Shown here: positions 8,312 through 16,469 of the stretch, piece by piece
How the letters are laid out: each line of letters starts with the position of its first letter
How positions within the stretch are numbered: position 1 is the first letter of the stretch
Assembly: GCA_031553535.1 (NCBI GenBank)
Contig: JAVBLM010000019.1
Coordinates: forward strand, 124,001-188,000
Origin: JAIROC01 sp031553535
GTDB taxonomy: Bacteria; Bacteroidota; Bacteroidia; Bacteroidales; WCHB1-69
Reading direction: 5' to 3'
Length of the DNA: 64,000 nucleotides
Notes under the pieces: generated by a model
What the model was told of the DNA's origin: nothing
Database searches by the model: none
The model's input: only the letters and a program-made list of their open reading frames with translations
Translations under genes and position numbers: made by a program

Positions 8312-9217
8312 TTATTTTCTGTTGGGTAATTGTTTAAACAATAAATTTTTTGATGCCCATGCCGGTTGTTCATTCAACTGACGCTTTAACCAGAAACCCG
8401 TCTGTTCTACCTCATGCTCGTCATTAAAATAAAGATGTAATGCTGTTGCAATAGCAATTATATCACTATCTTCCGTCGGTAAAACAACAGGAGTTGCTTC
8501 AGCTTTTTGTCCTGTTTGAACAGGATCCTTTCCTTTATTCTCCCTGCGTTGAAACCATTTTCCTGATCCTGTAAAGATAAGAGCCAAAAGGGTTAACATA
8601 AGAAACACAATTGACATTGTTGTAGCTGTCAAAATCCATCCTGAAGGGTCTGTTTCCGAATATTTTTCTCCACGTGTTTTCTCTACCTTGGTATAATTGA
8701 TTGCCTCTGGTGTAGGTTCCTCCAATACTTGCCATTTTGCAGTACTTAAAGGCTCATTCTCCATCTTTCCGAAAGAAACATCCGGTATTTGTGTATTTAT
8801 ATCATAGCTTACACTATCAAGTAATTCCTTTCCGCTCTGGTCGAATAATGCCAAGAATCCCACTTCATCCAACGAGAAATTCACATGAAAAATTCCCCTA
8901 TCCGTACTATTGTATGCATAAAACAAAGCATATGTCCGGGATGCTATGCGAGTACGCGGATCTCCTTTAGGAATACGATATTTTCTAGGATTATTAATAT
9001 CATTGGTCACATAGCAACCTCCAATGTCAGCCGTAGCATAGCCGGTATTAAACACCTCAAACCACCCACTGTGTACGCCGTACTGGTCGATATAGTTGGA
9101 ATCATTTTTCACCAATACTTCGTTAATCCGAAGATCTCTCACTCCTTGTCCCCAAACTGCCCAACTAGATACCGATAAGAACAAAAACAAGAAAACTCTT
9201 GATAATTTAACTTTCAT
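8312..9217 (-). CDS. oadG: OadG-like gamma subunit with lamin-tail domain
   Basis: The 301-residue product has a signal peptide (residues 1-23). It is followed by a periplasmic lamin-tail-like domain at about 26-140 (DLRINEVLVKNDSN, then WFEVFNTGYATADIGG). One transmembrane helix follows at about 194-215 (TATTMSIVFLMLTLLALIFT). The rest is a cytoplasmic tail containing a short IIAIATALHLYF stretch typical of OadG-type subunits. The gamma subunit assembles carboxyltransferase and membrane subunit. It is the first gene of the operon, with a promoter at 9281-9288. Confidence 0.85.
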   Translation of the reverse strand: MKVKLSRVFLFLFLSVSSWAVWGQGVRDLRINEVLVKNDSNYIDQYGVHSGWFEVFNTGYATADIGGCYVTNDINNPRKYRIPKGDPRTRIASRTYALFYAYNSTDRGIFHVNFSLDEVGFLALFDQSGKELLDSVSYDINTQIPDVSFGKMENEPLSTAKWQVLEEPTPEAINYTKVEKTRGEKYSETDPSGWILTATTMSIVFLMLTLLALIFTGSGKWFQRRENKGKDPVQTGQKAEATPVVLPTEDSDIIAIATALHLYFNDEHEVEQTGFWLKRQLNEQPAWASKNLLFKQLPNRK

Positions 9218-9280
9218 TTTTTATATAACTATTTATTATTTAATTTTTTAATCGAATATTGAACTTTGAATTTAATGATG

Positions 9281-9288
9281 CAAAGGTA
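9281..9288 (-). promoter_or_regulatory. -7 box TACCTTTG of the decarboxylase operon
   Basis: The minus strand reads TACCTTTG, the best form of the TAnnTTTG consensus, 64 bp before the oadG-like start. It is embedded in an inverted repeat, AAAGGTAAG at 9282-9290 and CTTACCTTT at 9307-9315, which could act as an operator. Confidence 0.6.
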
Positions 9289-9608
9289 AGAAAATTTTAT
9301 TATTCCCTTACCTTTTTTTTCACAAACTTAATAAAAAAGTAATATTTATTTGTTAATTTCTACTAGCTAGTTAATTACATTTTATCAAAAACATAATTTT
9401 ACATGGAAATTGTCAAAGAGAAGCAATCTGCAGAAAGAAAATTACCGTCACCGGTAAAAATAGCAAATGAGTAAACGCAGTAGACAATGAAGAAACAAAA
9501 AAACGTCAAGGACAAAACATCTGAGCCATGAAATGTGGCTAGAGCATCAAATAAAGCGAGATAACCCGGTTTTCATTTCTTCTTTCATTTTATCAATTTT
9601 GAAAAACT

Positions 9609-9800
9609 ATCCGAGCAGCCGGAAACAAGCAAACAACAATGTTTGAGGGTTTCCGGAAAGTCGGAAACCCTCAAACAGGAATGAATATATCTTTCCGACC
9701 TTCCGGAAAGCTTCATACAAGAGTGAAAATACCTTTCCGAAGCTTCGGAAACATTCAAACAAAGGTACGGAATACTTTCCGAATAACCGAACACTATTAA
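9609..9800. repeat. Tandem hairpin array A, exact 42-bp spacing
   Basis: Five units start at 9609, 9651, 9693, 9735 and 9777, exactly 42 bp apart. The unit core is TTTCCG, six variable bases, CGGAAA (stem 6, loop 6). The unit at 9735 is a perfect 18-bp palindrome, TTTCCGAAGCTTCGGAAA. The first and last units are worn. The 24 bp between hairpins vary more than the stems. Because 42 is a multiple of three, open frames appear on the minus strand, but I see no sign of coding. Confidence 0.75.
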
Positions 9801-9951
9801 TACCATAATGCAATATGGAGAACGCAGAAACAAAAATGCCGTTATTGATAATGTCCAATAATAGAAAATCAAACCAAAACCTCCTAAGGAAATGTTTTCT
9901 AAAGATAAATTAAATCACTTATAATTACATTCATTATGACTTTGTGAATAA

Positions 9952-11481
9952 TCAATCAAGAAAGGTCTTGCTAACAACATAACTCTGATTTTCTGACAAA
10001 TGAATATTCTCATTTCTCATTGATTCGCTATCCATCAAAGAAAAGGTACAAGTACTTCTTTCTTTTTTAATTATCTCATCATGATATACTTGTTCTTCTA
10101 TATGATTTGATTTTATCGTATGATAATTTTGCGCAATAAACGTCAATGCTCCTGCTGTATAGCCAATAAATGCCAATAAGGATATTTTCTTGAAGTACCA
10201 GATAAAATCAATTTTTTCCAAGCCCATAGCTGCAACTCCCGCTGCAGAACCTATTATAAGAATACTCCCACCGGTTCCTGCACAATATGCAATAAACTCC
10301 CAGAAATAATGATCCATCTCAAAGCTGTACATTCCTATTGCCCCTGCAACCAACGGAACATTATCAATAACCGCAGAAAATAAACCGATAATATAAGCAA
10401 CGGCAAAATATTTTCCCGGTTCCTGTAATGGCATTTTATCCAGAGAGGTAGATAATAAAGCTAAATGTCCACATACCTGTAATGCGGCAACGGCAAGCAA
10501 AATTCCCAAGAAGAAAAGAATACTTGGAGTATCTATCTTTGTAATGATAGTCGTAATGGCATATTTACTATTATCTCTTTTAGGATGTCTCCTTTTAAGA
10601 AGCTCCGTAAGAACCCATAATGCTCCTAATCCCCCCATCATTCCTAAATAAGGAGGCAAATGCGTAATAGACTTAAATACAGGAACAAATAACAATACAA
10701 ATACTCCGGCGATTAATATTAATAATCGTTCTCTATAAGAGGTCTGGTTTTCGGAAGATTCATCGGCATAGTTTTCCAACCGGGCAGGGCGGGTAAAGTT
10801 CCCCTTGATACGGAATGTAAGTATGACCAAAGGAACAACGATAGACATAAAACTGGCAAGAAAGGTTTTATAAATAATATTTCCTGCGCTAATCTTACCA
10901 CCAACCCATAACATAATAGTAGTAACATCACCGATAGGCGACCACGCTCCTCCTGCATTGGCAGCCAAAACAACCATCGATGCATAAAACCAGCGCTCCC
11001 TCTTATTGGCCATCAACTTCCTTAATAATGCAACCATAACAATAGTTGTTGTCATATTATCCAAAACAGCCGACATAAAGAAGGTTAAGATAACAAGAAT
11101 CCATAAAAAACGTACTCTACTTGTTGTTTTTAGTTTATCTGTTATTATTTTAAATCCCCCATAAGTATCCACTAATTCTACTATGGTCATTGCTCCAAGA
11201 AGGAAAAATAATATTTCTGCAATATCACCCAAATGCATAATTAGTTCATGATGAATAATCCAGTCCATAAATCCTGTTCCATCCGGATTATCGGTTAAAA
11301 ATGTATTCTTAAGATCAGGATTAAGAATGGTAGGTTCTCCTCCGATTATCATCAACGTCCATAAAGCAACCCCTAATAATAATGCAGTTGCTGTTTTGTT
11401 AATTTTTAAGGGATGTTCTAATGCAATACAAGCATAGCCTATAACAAAAACGACTATAATAATAAAAAAAAATGAATTCAT
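9952..11481 (-). CDS. nhaD: Sodium:proton antiporter NhaD
   Basis: The 509-residue product is a polytopic membrane protein of the ArsB/NhaD permease superfamily. It has about 11-13 hydrophobic segments, and conserved polar stretches within helices (AVLDNMTTTIVMVAL near 140, ANAGGAWSPIGDVTTIMLW near 175, IDNVPLVAGAIG near 375). It exchanges Na+ for H+. This is physiologically consistent with the sodium-pumping decarboxylase next door, although it is a separate transcription unit. The last roughly 50 residues, after QNYHTIKSN, are hydrophilic and extend past the usual end of the family. Confidence 0.92.
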   Translation of the reverse strand: MNSFFFIIIVVFVIGYACIALEHPLKINKTATALLLGVALWTLMIIGGEPTILNPDLKNTFLTDNPDGTGFMDWIIHHELIMHLGDIAEILFFLLGAMTIVELVDTYGGFKIITDKLKTTSRVRFLWILVILTFFMSAVLDNMTTTIVMVALLRKLMANKRERWFYASMVVLAANAGGAWSPIGDVTTIMLWVGGKISAGNIIYKTFLASFMSIVVPLVILTFRIKGNFTRPARLENYADESSENQTSYRERLLILIAGVFVLLFVPVFKSITHLPPYLGMMGGLGALWVLTELLKRRHPKRDNSKYAITTIITKIDTPSILFFLGILLAVAALQVCGHLALLSTSLDKMPLQEPGKYFAVAYIIGLFSAVIDNVPLVAGAIGMYSFEMDHYFWEFIAYCAGTGGSILIIGSAAGVAAMGLEKIDFIWYFKKISLLAFIGYTAGALTFIAQNYHTIKSNHIEEQVYHDEIIKKERSTCTFSLMDSESMRNENIHLSENQSYVVSKTFLD

Positions 11482-11510
11482 ACAAAATTATATTTAAAAT
11501 TAAAAATAAA

Positions 11511-11547
11511 AAAGTTCACATCGTATCGTTGTTTGGATGTGAACTTT
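11511..11547 (-). terminator. Terminator after the 177-residue membrane protein gene
   Basis: A 12-bp stem, AAAGTTCACATC paired with GATGTGAACTTT, closes a 12-13-nt loop. On the minus strand a TTTATTTTTAATTTT tract follows. It separates the 11556-12089 gene from nhaD. Confidence 0.75.
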
Positions 11548-11555
11548 CTGAACAA

Positions 11556-12089
11556 TTATGATTTTACAAAATCAAGCATTTGTTTTGCATCCTCGCCATG
11601 CAAAACGATAACCGGAGACGACGGAACAAAATCATGCGGAATGTATTCCAACACTTGAAAAAGGAAAACGGAACCATCATCTGTCCCTCTTACATCCATC
11701 AAATGCCCGGAATCCATTGTTTTCTTTATATTTTTGAGTCCGGCAAAATTATTATTATTTATACAAGAAAAAATTTTCTTCGCATCATTTACATCCAGAT
11801 ATACTTTATATTTCTTAAGCTTTTTACCTGTTGGCTCATAAACATAATCGAAGGAATTTTTACCTGTTTTAGTCAGGAGGTAAATCAAGCCTACTATTGC
11901 TATTACAACTCCTAACAAAACTACCGAAAGCTTTAAAGTTTCATTATGTATAATTATCACACCAAGGATAATAGCTATTATTCCTGCTATTAACAAAATA
12001 ATTGCATTAAGAGGATTGCTCTTTACTTTAATGATCTTCTCATTTTCTATTTGTTGGATTTTATCTTCAATTGATCCAAAATTTTCCAT
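11556..12089 (-). CDS. Two-helix membrane protein, hypothetical
   Basis: The 177-residue product has two adjacent membrane segments at about residues 27-47 and 51-71 (NAIILLIAGIIAIILGVIII and SVVLLGVVIAIVGLIYLLT). A cytoplasmic C-terminal domain of about 100 residues follows. Residues 98-175 read like a small soluble domain (KVYLDVNDAKKIFSCINNNN, VLEYIPHDFVPSSPVIVLHG). I do not recognise the family. It is transcribed alone, ending in the hairpin at 11511-11547. Confidence 0.75.
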   Translation of the reverse strand: MENFGSIEDKIQQIENEKIIKVKSNPLNAIILLIAGIIAIILGVIIIHNETLKLSVVLLGVVIAIVGLIYLLTKTGKNSFDYVYEPTGKKLKKYKVYLDVNDAKKIFSCINNNNFAGLKNIKKTMDSGHLMDVRGTDDGSVFLFQVLEYIPHDFVPSSPVIVLHGEDAKQMLDFVKS

Positions 12090-12270
12090 GATCTTTTACT
12101 TCTTTAATTTTTTACATATTTATTTTCATCGTTATTTATATAAAAATAACCTCTACTTCATAGTATCTCCCTAAAATAAATCAAGCATAATTTATTTAGA
12201 CAAATACAAAATTTAGCAATTGCAATACAGATGCTATTTCTTATTGCAGTATAAAATCAAGGAATAAATT

Positions 12271-12666
12271 TTAAATCCGTATTCTACATAAACCATATGT
12301 ATAATATCCGCTGCACCACTTCTGAGAATGGCATATATTCAGAACAATATCAAGAGCTGACAAGCTATTTTTAAAAGTGTGCTTCACATGTAGCTCTTTA
12401 AACAATATGTTTGACAAAAATTGCCTGATGACAGAAATAACCCTGCATGAGAAACTGGGTTTTTCACACGCATTCGGAAGCCAGTTATATGATTCGAAAA
12501 TAAATTGTTGATGATCATCAACAGGTATATGGAATATGTTCTTATGTGATCCGATTTGACCAATCGTATTTATATCTTCTATAGCTATACCTTGATAATT
12601 AAGAATTCTTCCTATCAGTAAAAGTATCACAACAAAAGAAATAATAACAGTTCTCACCTTTTTCAA
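12271..12666 (-). CDS. Small exported protein, hypothetical, TTG start
   Basis: The 131-residue frame opens with a TTG codon at 12664-12666; no ATG is available in frame nearby. The N-terminus KKVRTVIISFVVILLLIGRIL is a signal peptide or anchor. The end, YYTYGLCRIRI, resembles the aromatic-rich ends of small exported hypothetical proteins common in Bacteroidales. A TATATTTG box at 12685-12692 lies just upstream. The alternative is that this is a decayed or non-coding frame. Confidence 0.5.
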   Translation of the reverse strand: MKKVRTVIISFVVILLLIGRILNYQGIAIEDINTIGQIGSHKNIFHIPVDDHQQFIFESYNWLPNACEKPSFSCRVISVIRQFLSNILFKELHVKHTFKNSLSALDIVLNICHSQKWCSGYYTYGLCRIRI

Positions 12667-12684
12667 AGTATCGTTTTAAAAATG

Positions 12685-12692
12685 CAAATATA
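12685..12692 (-). promoter_or_regulatory. -7 box TATATTTG
   Basis: The minus strand reads TATATTTG, 18 bp before the TTG start of the 131-residue frame, giving a very short leader. The match to TAnnTTTG alone is weak evidence in AT-rich DNA. Confidence 0.35.
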
Positions 12693-12836
12693 TCATTAAA
12701 TCCGAAACAATTTTAAAAAAACATCAATCTATTTCGGATAAGTTACGATTATTTAATAATAGAAGAGAATCAGAAGCGTATAAGAGGCTAATCAAGGAAA
12801 ATTATTTTTAAAATAAACATCATTACTATTTTTTAG

Positions 12837-12844
12837 TACCTTTG
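12837..12844 (+). promoter_or_regulatory. -7 box TACCTTTG before the glycosyltransferase
   Basis: TACCTTTG on the plus strand, 80 bp before the ATG at 12925. This is the preferred form of the Bacteroidota -7 element. A TTTG-type -33 box is not obvious. Confidence 0.6.
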
Positions 12845-12924
12845 CCGTTCACTATTTCTTTATATATTTTATTTTAAACTTATAATTATCAATAAAAGTG
12901 TATTTATATTGAAATTAAGCTGAT

Positions 12925-14148
12925 ATGAATATATTGTACCTTACCTACGAAGGCTTAACGGAACCGATTGGACGTTCACAGATTTTACCTTTTTTATGTA
13001 ATCTGGCAAAAAAAGGGATTCATATACATATATTGTCTCTTGAAGACAAGCATATGTATAAAAAAGGTTATAAACGGGTTCAGGAAATTGTAAATAATGC
13101 AGGCATTATCTGGAATTCGGTTGTTGATTCGGATAAAATTCCGGGCATTTCCTTCATTCATAATTATGATAAGATTAAAGACTTTGCAAAGAAACTGTGT
13201 AAAACATCTCAATTTGATATAGTACATTGCCGAAGTTATCTGGCCGCAAGCATCGGGTTATATTTAAAGAATAAATATAATGTAAAACTTCTTTTCGATA
13301 TGCGGGTTTTCTATGCGGATGACAGGGTTGACACGAATATCTGGAAACTAAGCAATCCATTATACCGGATAATGTATTCCTATTTTAAAGATAAAGAGAA
13401 AGAACTATTTAGCTTATCCGATTACATTGTTACAAAAACAGAAACCAGCAAGAACATCTTAATAAATGATTACAATGTTCAGGTTCCCATATCAGTAATT
13501 CCATCTTGTGTGGATTTTGATCTCTTTAACAGAGACTCTATTCTTGTTGAAGATCAAAATGAACTGAGAAACAGGCTGGGAATAACAAAAAATGATTTTG
13601 TGATTTCATACATCGGTTCGCTGGGTAATTGCTATATGCTGGACGAGATGATGGAATTTGTCGGTGAACTAATAAAAGTAAAGCCTCATACCAAGTTTCT
13701 GGTAATTACTCCCGATTCTGAAGAAATTGTGATGACCTCTGCCCAAAAATATGGAATTGATCCGCAAAAAATCATCGTGGACTTTGCTATCCGGAAACAG
13801 ATACCGTTGTATATTTCGATAATAGATGTTTCTATTTTCTTCATACGGCCAGTTTTCTCCAAGCAGGCTTCCTCGCCAAAGAAAATGGGAGAAGTGCTTA
13901 GCCTGGGAATTCCCATTATTACCAACATCGGGGTTGGCGATGTAAATGCTATTGTAAAAAACAGTAAATTCGGGTTGCTTGTTGAGGACTTTTCACCGGA
14001 AGCTTATCAAAAAGCGATTTCCAAACTGGATGATTTGTTAAAGACCGATCCGTTGGTATGCTCCAATGCTGCAAAATCATGCTTTTCGCTTGAGAAAGGA
14101 GTCGATGAGTACACTAAGATATATACGCTTCTAACTTCAGGAAATTAA
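12925..14148 (+). CDS. Glycosyltransferase, GT4 type
   Basis: The 407-residue product has two Rossmann-like halves. The N-terminal acceptor half starts MNILYLTYEGLTEPIGRSQI. The C-terminal donor half has VISYIGSLGNCYMLDE near residue 230 and KKMGEVLSLGIPIITNIGVGD near 325, with the glutamate of the GT-B donor site. It probably transfers a nucleotide-activated sugar to a cell-surface glycan. It stands alone between minus-strand genes, so its pathway cannot be read from its neighbours. Confidence 0.85.
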   Translation: MNILYLTYEGLTEPIGRSQILPFLCNLAKKGIHIHILSLEDKHMYKKGYKRVQEIVNNAGIIWNSVVDSDKIPGISFIHNYDKIKDFAKKLCKTSQFDIVHCRSYLAASIGLYLKNKYNVKLLFDMRVFYADDRVDTNIWKLSNPLYRIMYSYFKDKEKELFSLSDYIVTKTETSKNILINDYNVQVPISVIPSCVDFDLFNRDSILVEDQNELRNRLGITKNDFVISYIGSLGNCYMLDEMMEFVGELIKVKPHTKFLVITPDSEEIVMTSAQKYGIDPQKIIVDFAIRKQIPLYISIIDVSIFFIRPVFSKQASSPKKMGEVLSLGIPIITNIGVGDVNAIVKNSKFGLLVEDFSPEAYQKAISKLDDLLKTDPLVCSNAAKSCFSLEKGVDEYTKIYTLLTSGN

Positions 14149-14170
14149 GAATTAAGAATTAAGAATTAAA
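14143..14170. repeat. 8-bp microsatellite TTAAGAAT
   Basis: About three and a half tandem copies of the 8-bp word AATTAAGA directly follow the stop codon of the glycosyltransferase gene. The complementary word occurs at 48014-48043, again just past a gene end. Confidence 0.7.
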
Positions 14171-14227
14171 AATCAATAATGAAGTAATCCACATATTGCC
14201 GTGATAGCAATATGTTGGTTAATAGTA

Positions 14228-15040
14228 TTACCAAGAAATAAACTCAAACAATTTATCTGCCAAGCGACTGGCTCCTATGCGGAAATAGTCTTTATCCAAC
14301 CATTTCTTTCCTAATACACTTTCTACTAATTTTATGTATAATAAAGTTGTATCTATATCCGTAATCCCACCTGCCGGTTTGATTCCTATTTGCTTTCCTG
14401 TTCTTTCATAACAAGACTTGATGGCAAGCAACATACAAGTAAAAGCTTCGGGTGTTGCACTGATTGCAATTTTCCCCGTCGAGGTCTTAATAAAATCCGC
14501 CCCTGCCTCAATAGCTATTTCACTTGCTTTGGTAATATTCTCAATGCTTTGAAGCTCTCCTGTTTCCAATATGACTTTTAACTTGGCATCTTTGCAGACA
14601 GAGCGAATAGCGCTGATTTCATCAAAAACAACATTATACTTCTTTTCTAAAAACTTTCCACGTGAGATAACCATATCCACCTCATCTGTTCCTTCCTGCA
14701 GAGCATATTGTACTTCTTCCAGTTTTATCTTCAATGAAGTTTGCCCGGAGGGAAAGCCCCCTGCAACACATGCAATCCGCACATTGGAGCCGGATAATCT
14801 ATCCTTTGCCAGTTTGACAAAAACAGGGTATACACATACGGCCGCAGTCTGAGGCATAAAGTAGTCGGATGCTTTCCTACATAAATCAACAATCTTACTA
14901 TCTGTATCCGAGCCTTCCAAAGAGGTTAAATCGATACAACCTAAGGCGAAGGCAATTGCTTCCTTCTCATTTTCAAAACAGAGAAGTCCCCTACCCTGCG
15001 CATCATCTAAGTAATGCGTTATCTGCTGTTGAATATCCAT
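14228..15040 (-). CDS. deoC: Deoxyribose-phosphate aldolase
   Basis: The 270-residue product is a TIM-barrel class I aldolase. The Schiff-base lysine lies in GADFIKTSTGK near residues 185-195. Other conserved elements are VDMVISRGKFLE near 124, KVILETGEL near 150 and GIKPAGGI near 224. It cleaves 2-deoxyribose 5-phosphate to glyceraldehyde 3-phosphate and acetaldehyde in deoxynucleoside catabolism. It is 11 bp downstream of the DUF2147 gene and probably cotranscribed with it. Confidence 0.95.
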   Translation of the reverse strand: MDIQQQITHYLDDAQGRGLLCFENEKEAIAFALGCIDLTSLEGSDTDSKIVDLCRKASDYFMPQTAAVCVYPVFVKLAKDRLSGSNVRIACVAGGFPSGQTSLKIKLEEVQYALQEGTDEVDMVISRGKFLEKKYNVVFDEISAIRSVCKDAKLKVILETGELQSIENITKASEIAIEAGADFIKTSTGKIAISATPEAFTCMLLAIKSCYERTGKQIGIKPAGGITDIDTTLLYIKLVESVLGKKWLDKDYFRIGASRLADKLFEFISW

Positions 15041-15051
15041 AAATCCTAAAA

Positions 15052-15528
15052 CTACTTTCTTAATTCCGTTTCTCTCGTCCAGGTTACGGTTTTACCCAGT
15101 AAGGAAATCCCTAAATAACCTCTCACCTTTAATTTATTATCCGGTTCCAGCTTCATATAACTCCGGTATGTTTTTCCCGAGCCGGGATTATAAACCGAAC
15201 CATTCTCCCATTCATCATTAGCCTCATTATAGGTAAACCCTTTTATAATGACAATCCCTACATTGGTTTGATTCCGTTTTTGAGGATCGGGATTTTTAAC
15301 ATCCTTACGGGGTTTTCCATCAGGATGATTGGGATATTGCATCCAAACAACTTTTCCTTCATAAGTTCCGTCGGCTGCTTTGTATATCTTAATTTGCGAA
15401 CCTTCTCCATTGCCGGGGTCGGATGCATAGTATAATCCACAGATTCGATCTGCCTTTGATTGGGAAGACATCACCAAAGGAATTGCAGCAAAAGAAACAA
15501 ACAGAAATAATGCTTTTAATCTTACCAT
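15052..15528 (-). CDS. DUF2147 family secreted protein
   Basis: The 158-residue product has a signal peptide (residues 1-22, LKALFLFVSFAAIPLVMSSQ). A single DUF2147 lipocalin-like beta domain follows, with the family pattern GLYYASDPGNGEGSQIKIYK, DGTYEGKVVWMQYP, KNPDPQKRNQTNVG and GSVYNPGSGKTY. DUF2147 proteins are periplasmic with no settled function. It is upstream of deoC in the same direction. A MITE-like hairpin element lies between its start and a candidate promoter. Confidence 0.9.
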   Translation of the reverse strand: MVRLKALFLFVSFAAIPLVMSSQSKADRICGLYYASDPGNGEGSQIKIYKAADGTYEGKVVWMQYPNHPDGKPRKDVKNPDPQKRNQTNVGIVIIKGFTYNEANDEWENGSVYNPGSGKTYRSYMKLEPDNKLKVRGYLGISLLGKTVTWTRETELRK

Positions 15529-15551
15529 AATAGCATAATATTTTAAGTAAA

Positions 15552-15669
15552 GAAGCTGTCGGAAGTTGACTTAGAGATTGCTTCGTTCCTCGCAATGACG
15601 CTTCTTTTTCACGTCATTGCGAGGAACGAAGCAATCTCTATTCATATTATCTTAACTTTTGACAACTTC
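15552..15669. mobile_element. 118-bp MITE-like hairpin element
   Basis: The ends, GAAGCTGTCGGAAGTTGA (15552-15569) and TTAACTTTTGACAACTTC (15652-15669), are diverged forms of the 18-bp terminal repeats at 47085-47352. Inside is a perfect 28-bp inverted repeat (15573-15600 and 15612-15639) with an 11-nt loop, built from the word GTCATTGCGAGGAACGAAGC. The whole element could fold into one long hairpin. It encodes nothing and lies between DUF2147 and ruvC. Confidence 0.65.
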
Positions 15670-15673
15670 AATA

Positions 15674-15681
15674 CAAAAATA
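15674..15681 (-). promoter_or_regulatory. -7 box TATTTTTG upstream of the MITE
   Basis: The minus strand reads TATTTTTG, 4 bp outside the right end of the MITE-like element. If used for the DUF2147-deoC unit, the element would lie almost entirely within the 5' leader. Confidence 0.35.
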
Positions 15682-15820
15682 GACATTTATTTCTTTTAAC
15701 CGAACAGCTATCCCATGATTTTTATACGGAATAAAAAATAAAAACAAGAAAGGAGACTTTGGCAGATTTTTTGTATATGTGTTTGATACAAGACATAACT
15801 ATATAATAAAAGAGTGTAGC

Positions 15821-16378
15821 ATGAGAGCTAAAGAACAAACTATCTTAGGAATCGACCCCGGCACAAATATCATGGGATATGGTATTATTCAGGTAAAGAA
15901 TAATGATCTATCCCTTGTGACGATGGGCGTCCTAAAGTTTGAGAAACAAAAAGATCAGCTAGAGCGATTAAAAGACATCTTTGAAGGCGTTATTACCATT
16001 ATTGATAACTATAACCCTGATAATGTTGCCATAGAAGCTCCTTTCTTCGGAAAGAATGTTCAATCCATGCTTAAACTCGGCAGAGCACAGGGTGTTGCCA
16101 TCGCAGCAGCCCTGTATAAAAACATCCCTGTTTTTGAATATTCACCAAGAAAGGTTAAACTGGCAATAACAGGAAAAGGGAGTGCTTCGAAAGAGCAGGT
16201 TGCAGGAATGCTTCATCATCTAATAGCATTTGATAAAGAACAAAAGTATTTGGATGCAACCGATGCTGTTGGAATTGCAGTTTGTCATCATTTGCAATGC
16301 AAGCACCCCGTAAGCGAAAAATCATATTCCGGTTGGGAAGCATTCTTATCAAAGAATTCAGACAGAATTATTCCCTAA
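15821..16378 (+). CDS. ruvC: Holliday junction endodeoxyribonuclease RuvC
   Basis: The 185-residue product begins at the ATG at 15821, which gives the usual RuvC length; the frame is open 14 codons further upstream. The four acidic active-site residues are visible in LGIDPGTN (Asp12), AIEAPFFG (Glu about 72) and LDATDAVG (two aspartates about 145 and 148). It cuts Holliday junctions together with RuvAB as a dimer. The next gene on the same strand starts 91 bp later. Confidence 0.95.
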   Translation: MRAKEQTILGIDPGTNIMGYGIIQVKNNDLSLVTMGVLKFEKQKDQLERLKDIFEGVITIIDNYNPDNVAIEAPFFGKNVQSMLKLGRAQGVAIAAALYKNIPVFEYSPRKVKLAITGKGSASKEQVAGMLHHLIAFDKEQKYLDATDAVGIAVCHHLQCKHPVSEKSYSGWEAFLSKNSDRIIP

Positions 16379-16469
16379 GGATATGTATAGTTACGTAAAT
16401 AAATCAATACAGTAATAACAATAAAAAACCGGGATGATCCCAATTCTAAAAAACGAAAGGAACCCAGAA

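Larger units (their letters stand above)
9218..9951. other. Intergenic region with promoter and tandem array
   Basis: No gene is credible here; two overlapping minus-strand frames at 9585-9872 only read through a 42-bp array. The region contains the promoter of the decarboxylase operon, a short repeat relic near 9540-9572 (GCGAGATAACCCGG, related to text near 17180 and 17560), and tandem array A. Confidence 0.8.

Noticed and set aside
9585..9872. Two overlapping minus-strand frames of 83 and 95 codons
   Set aside because: They run through array A in two different phases, and the surrounding DNA is non-coding.
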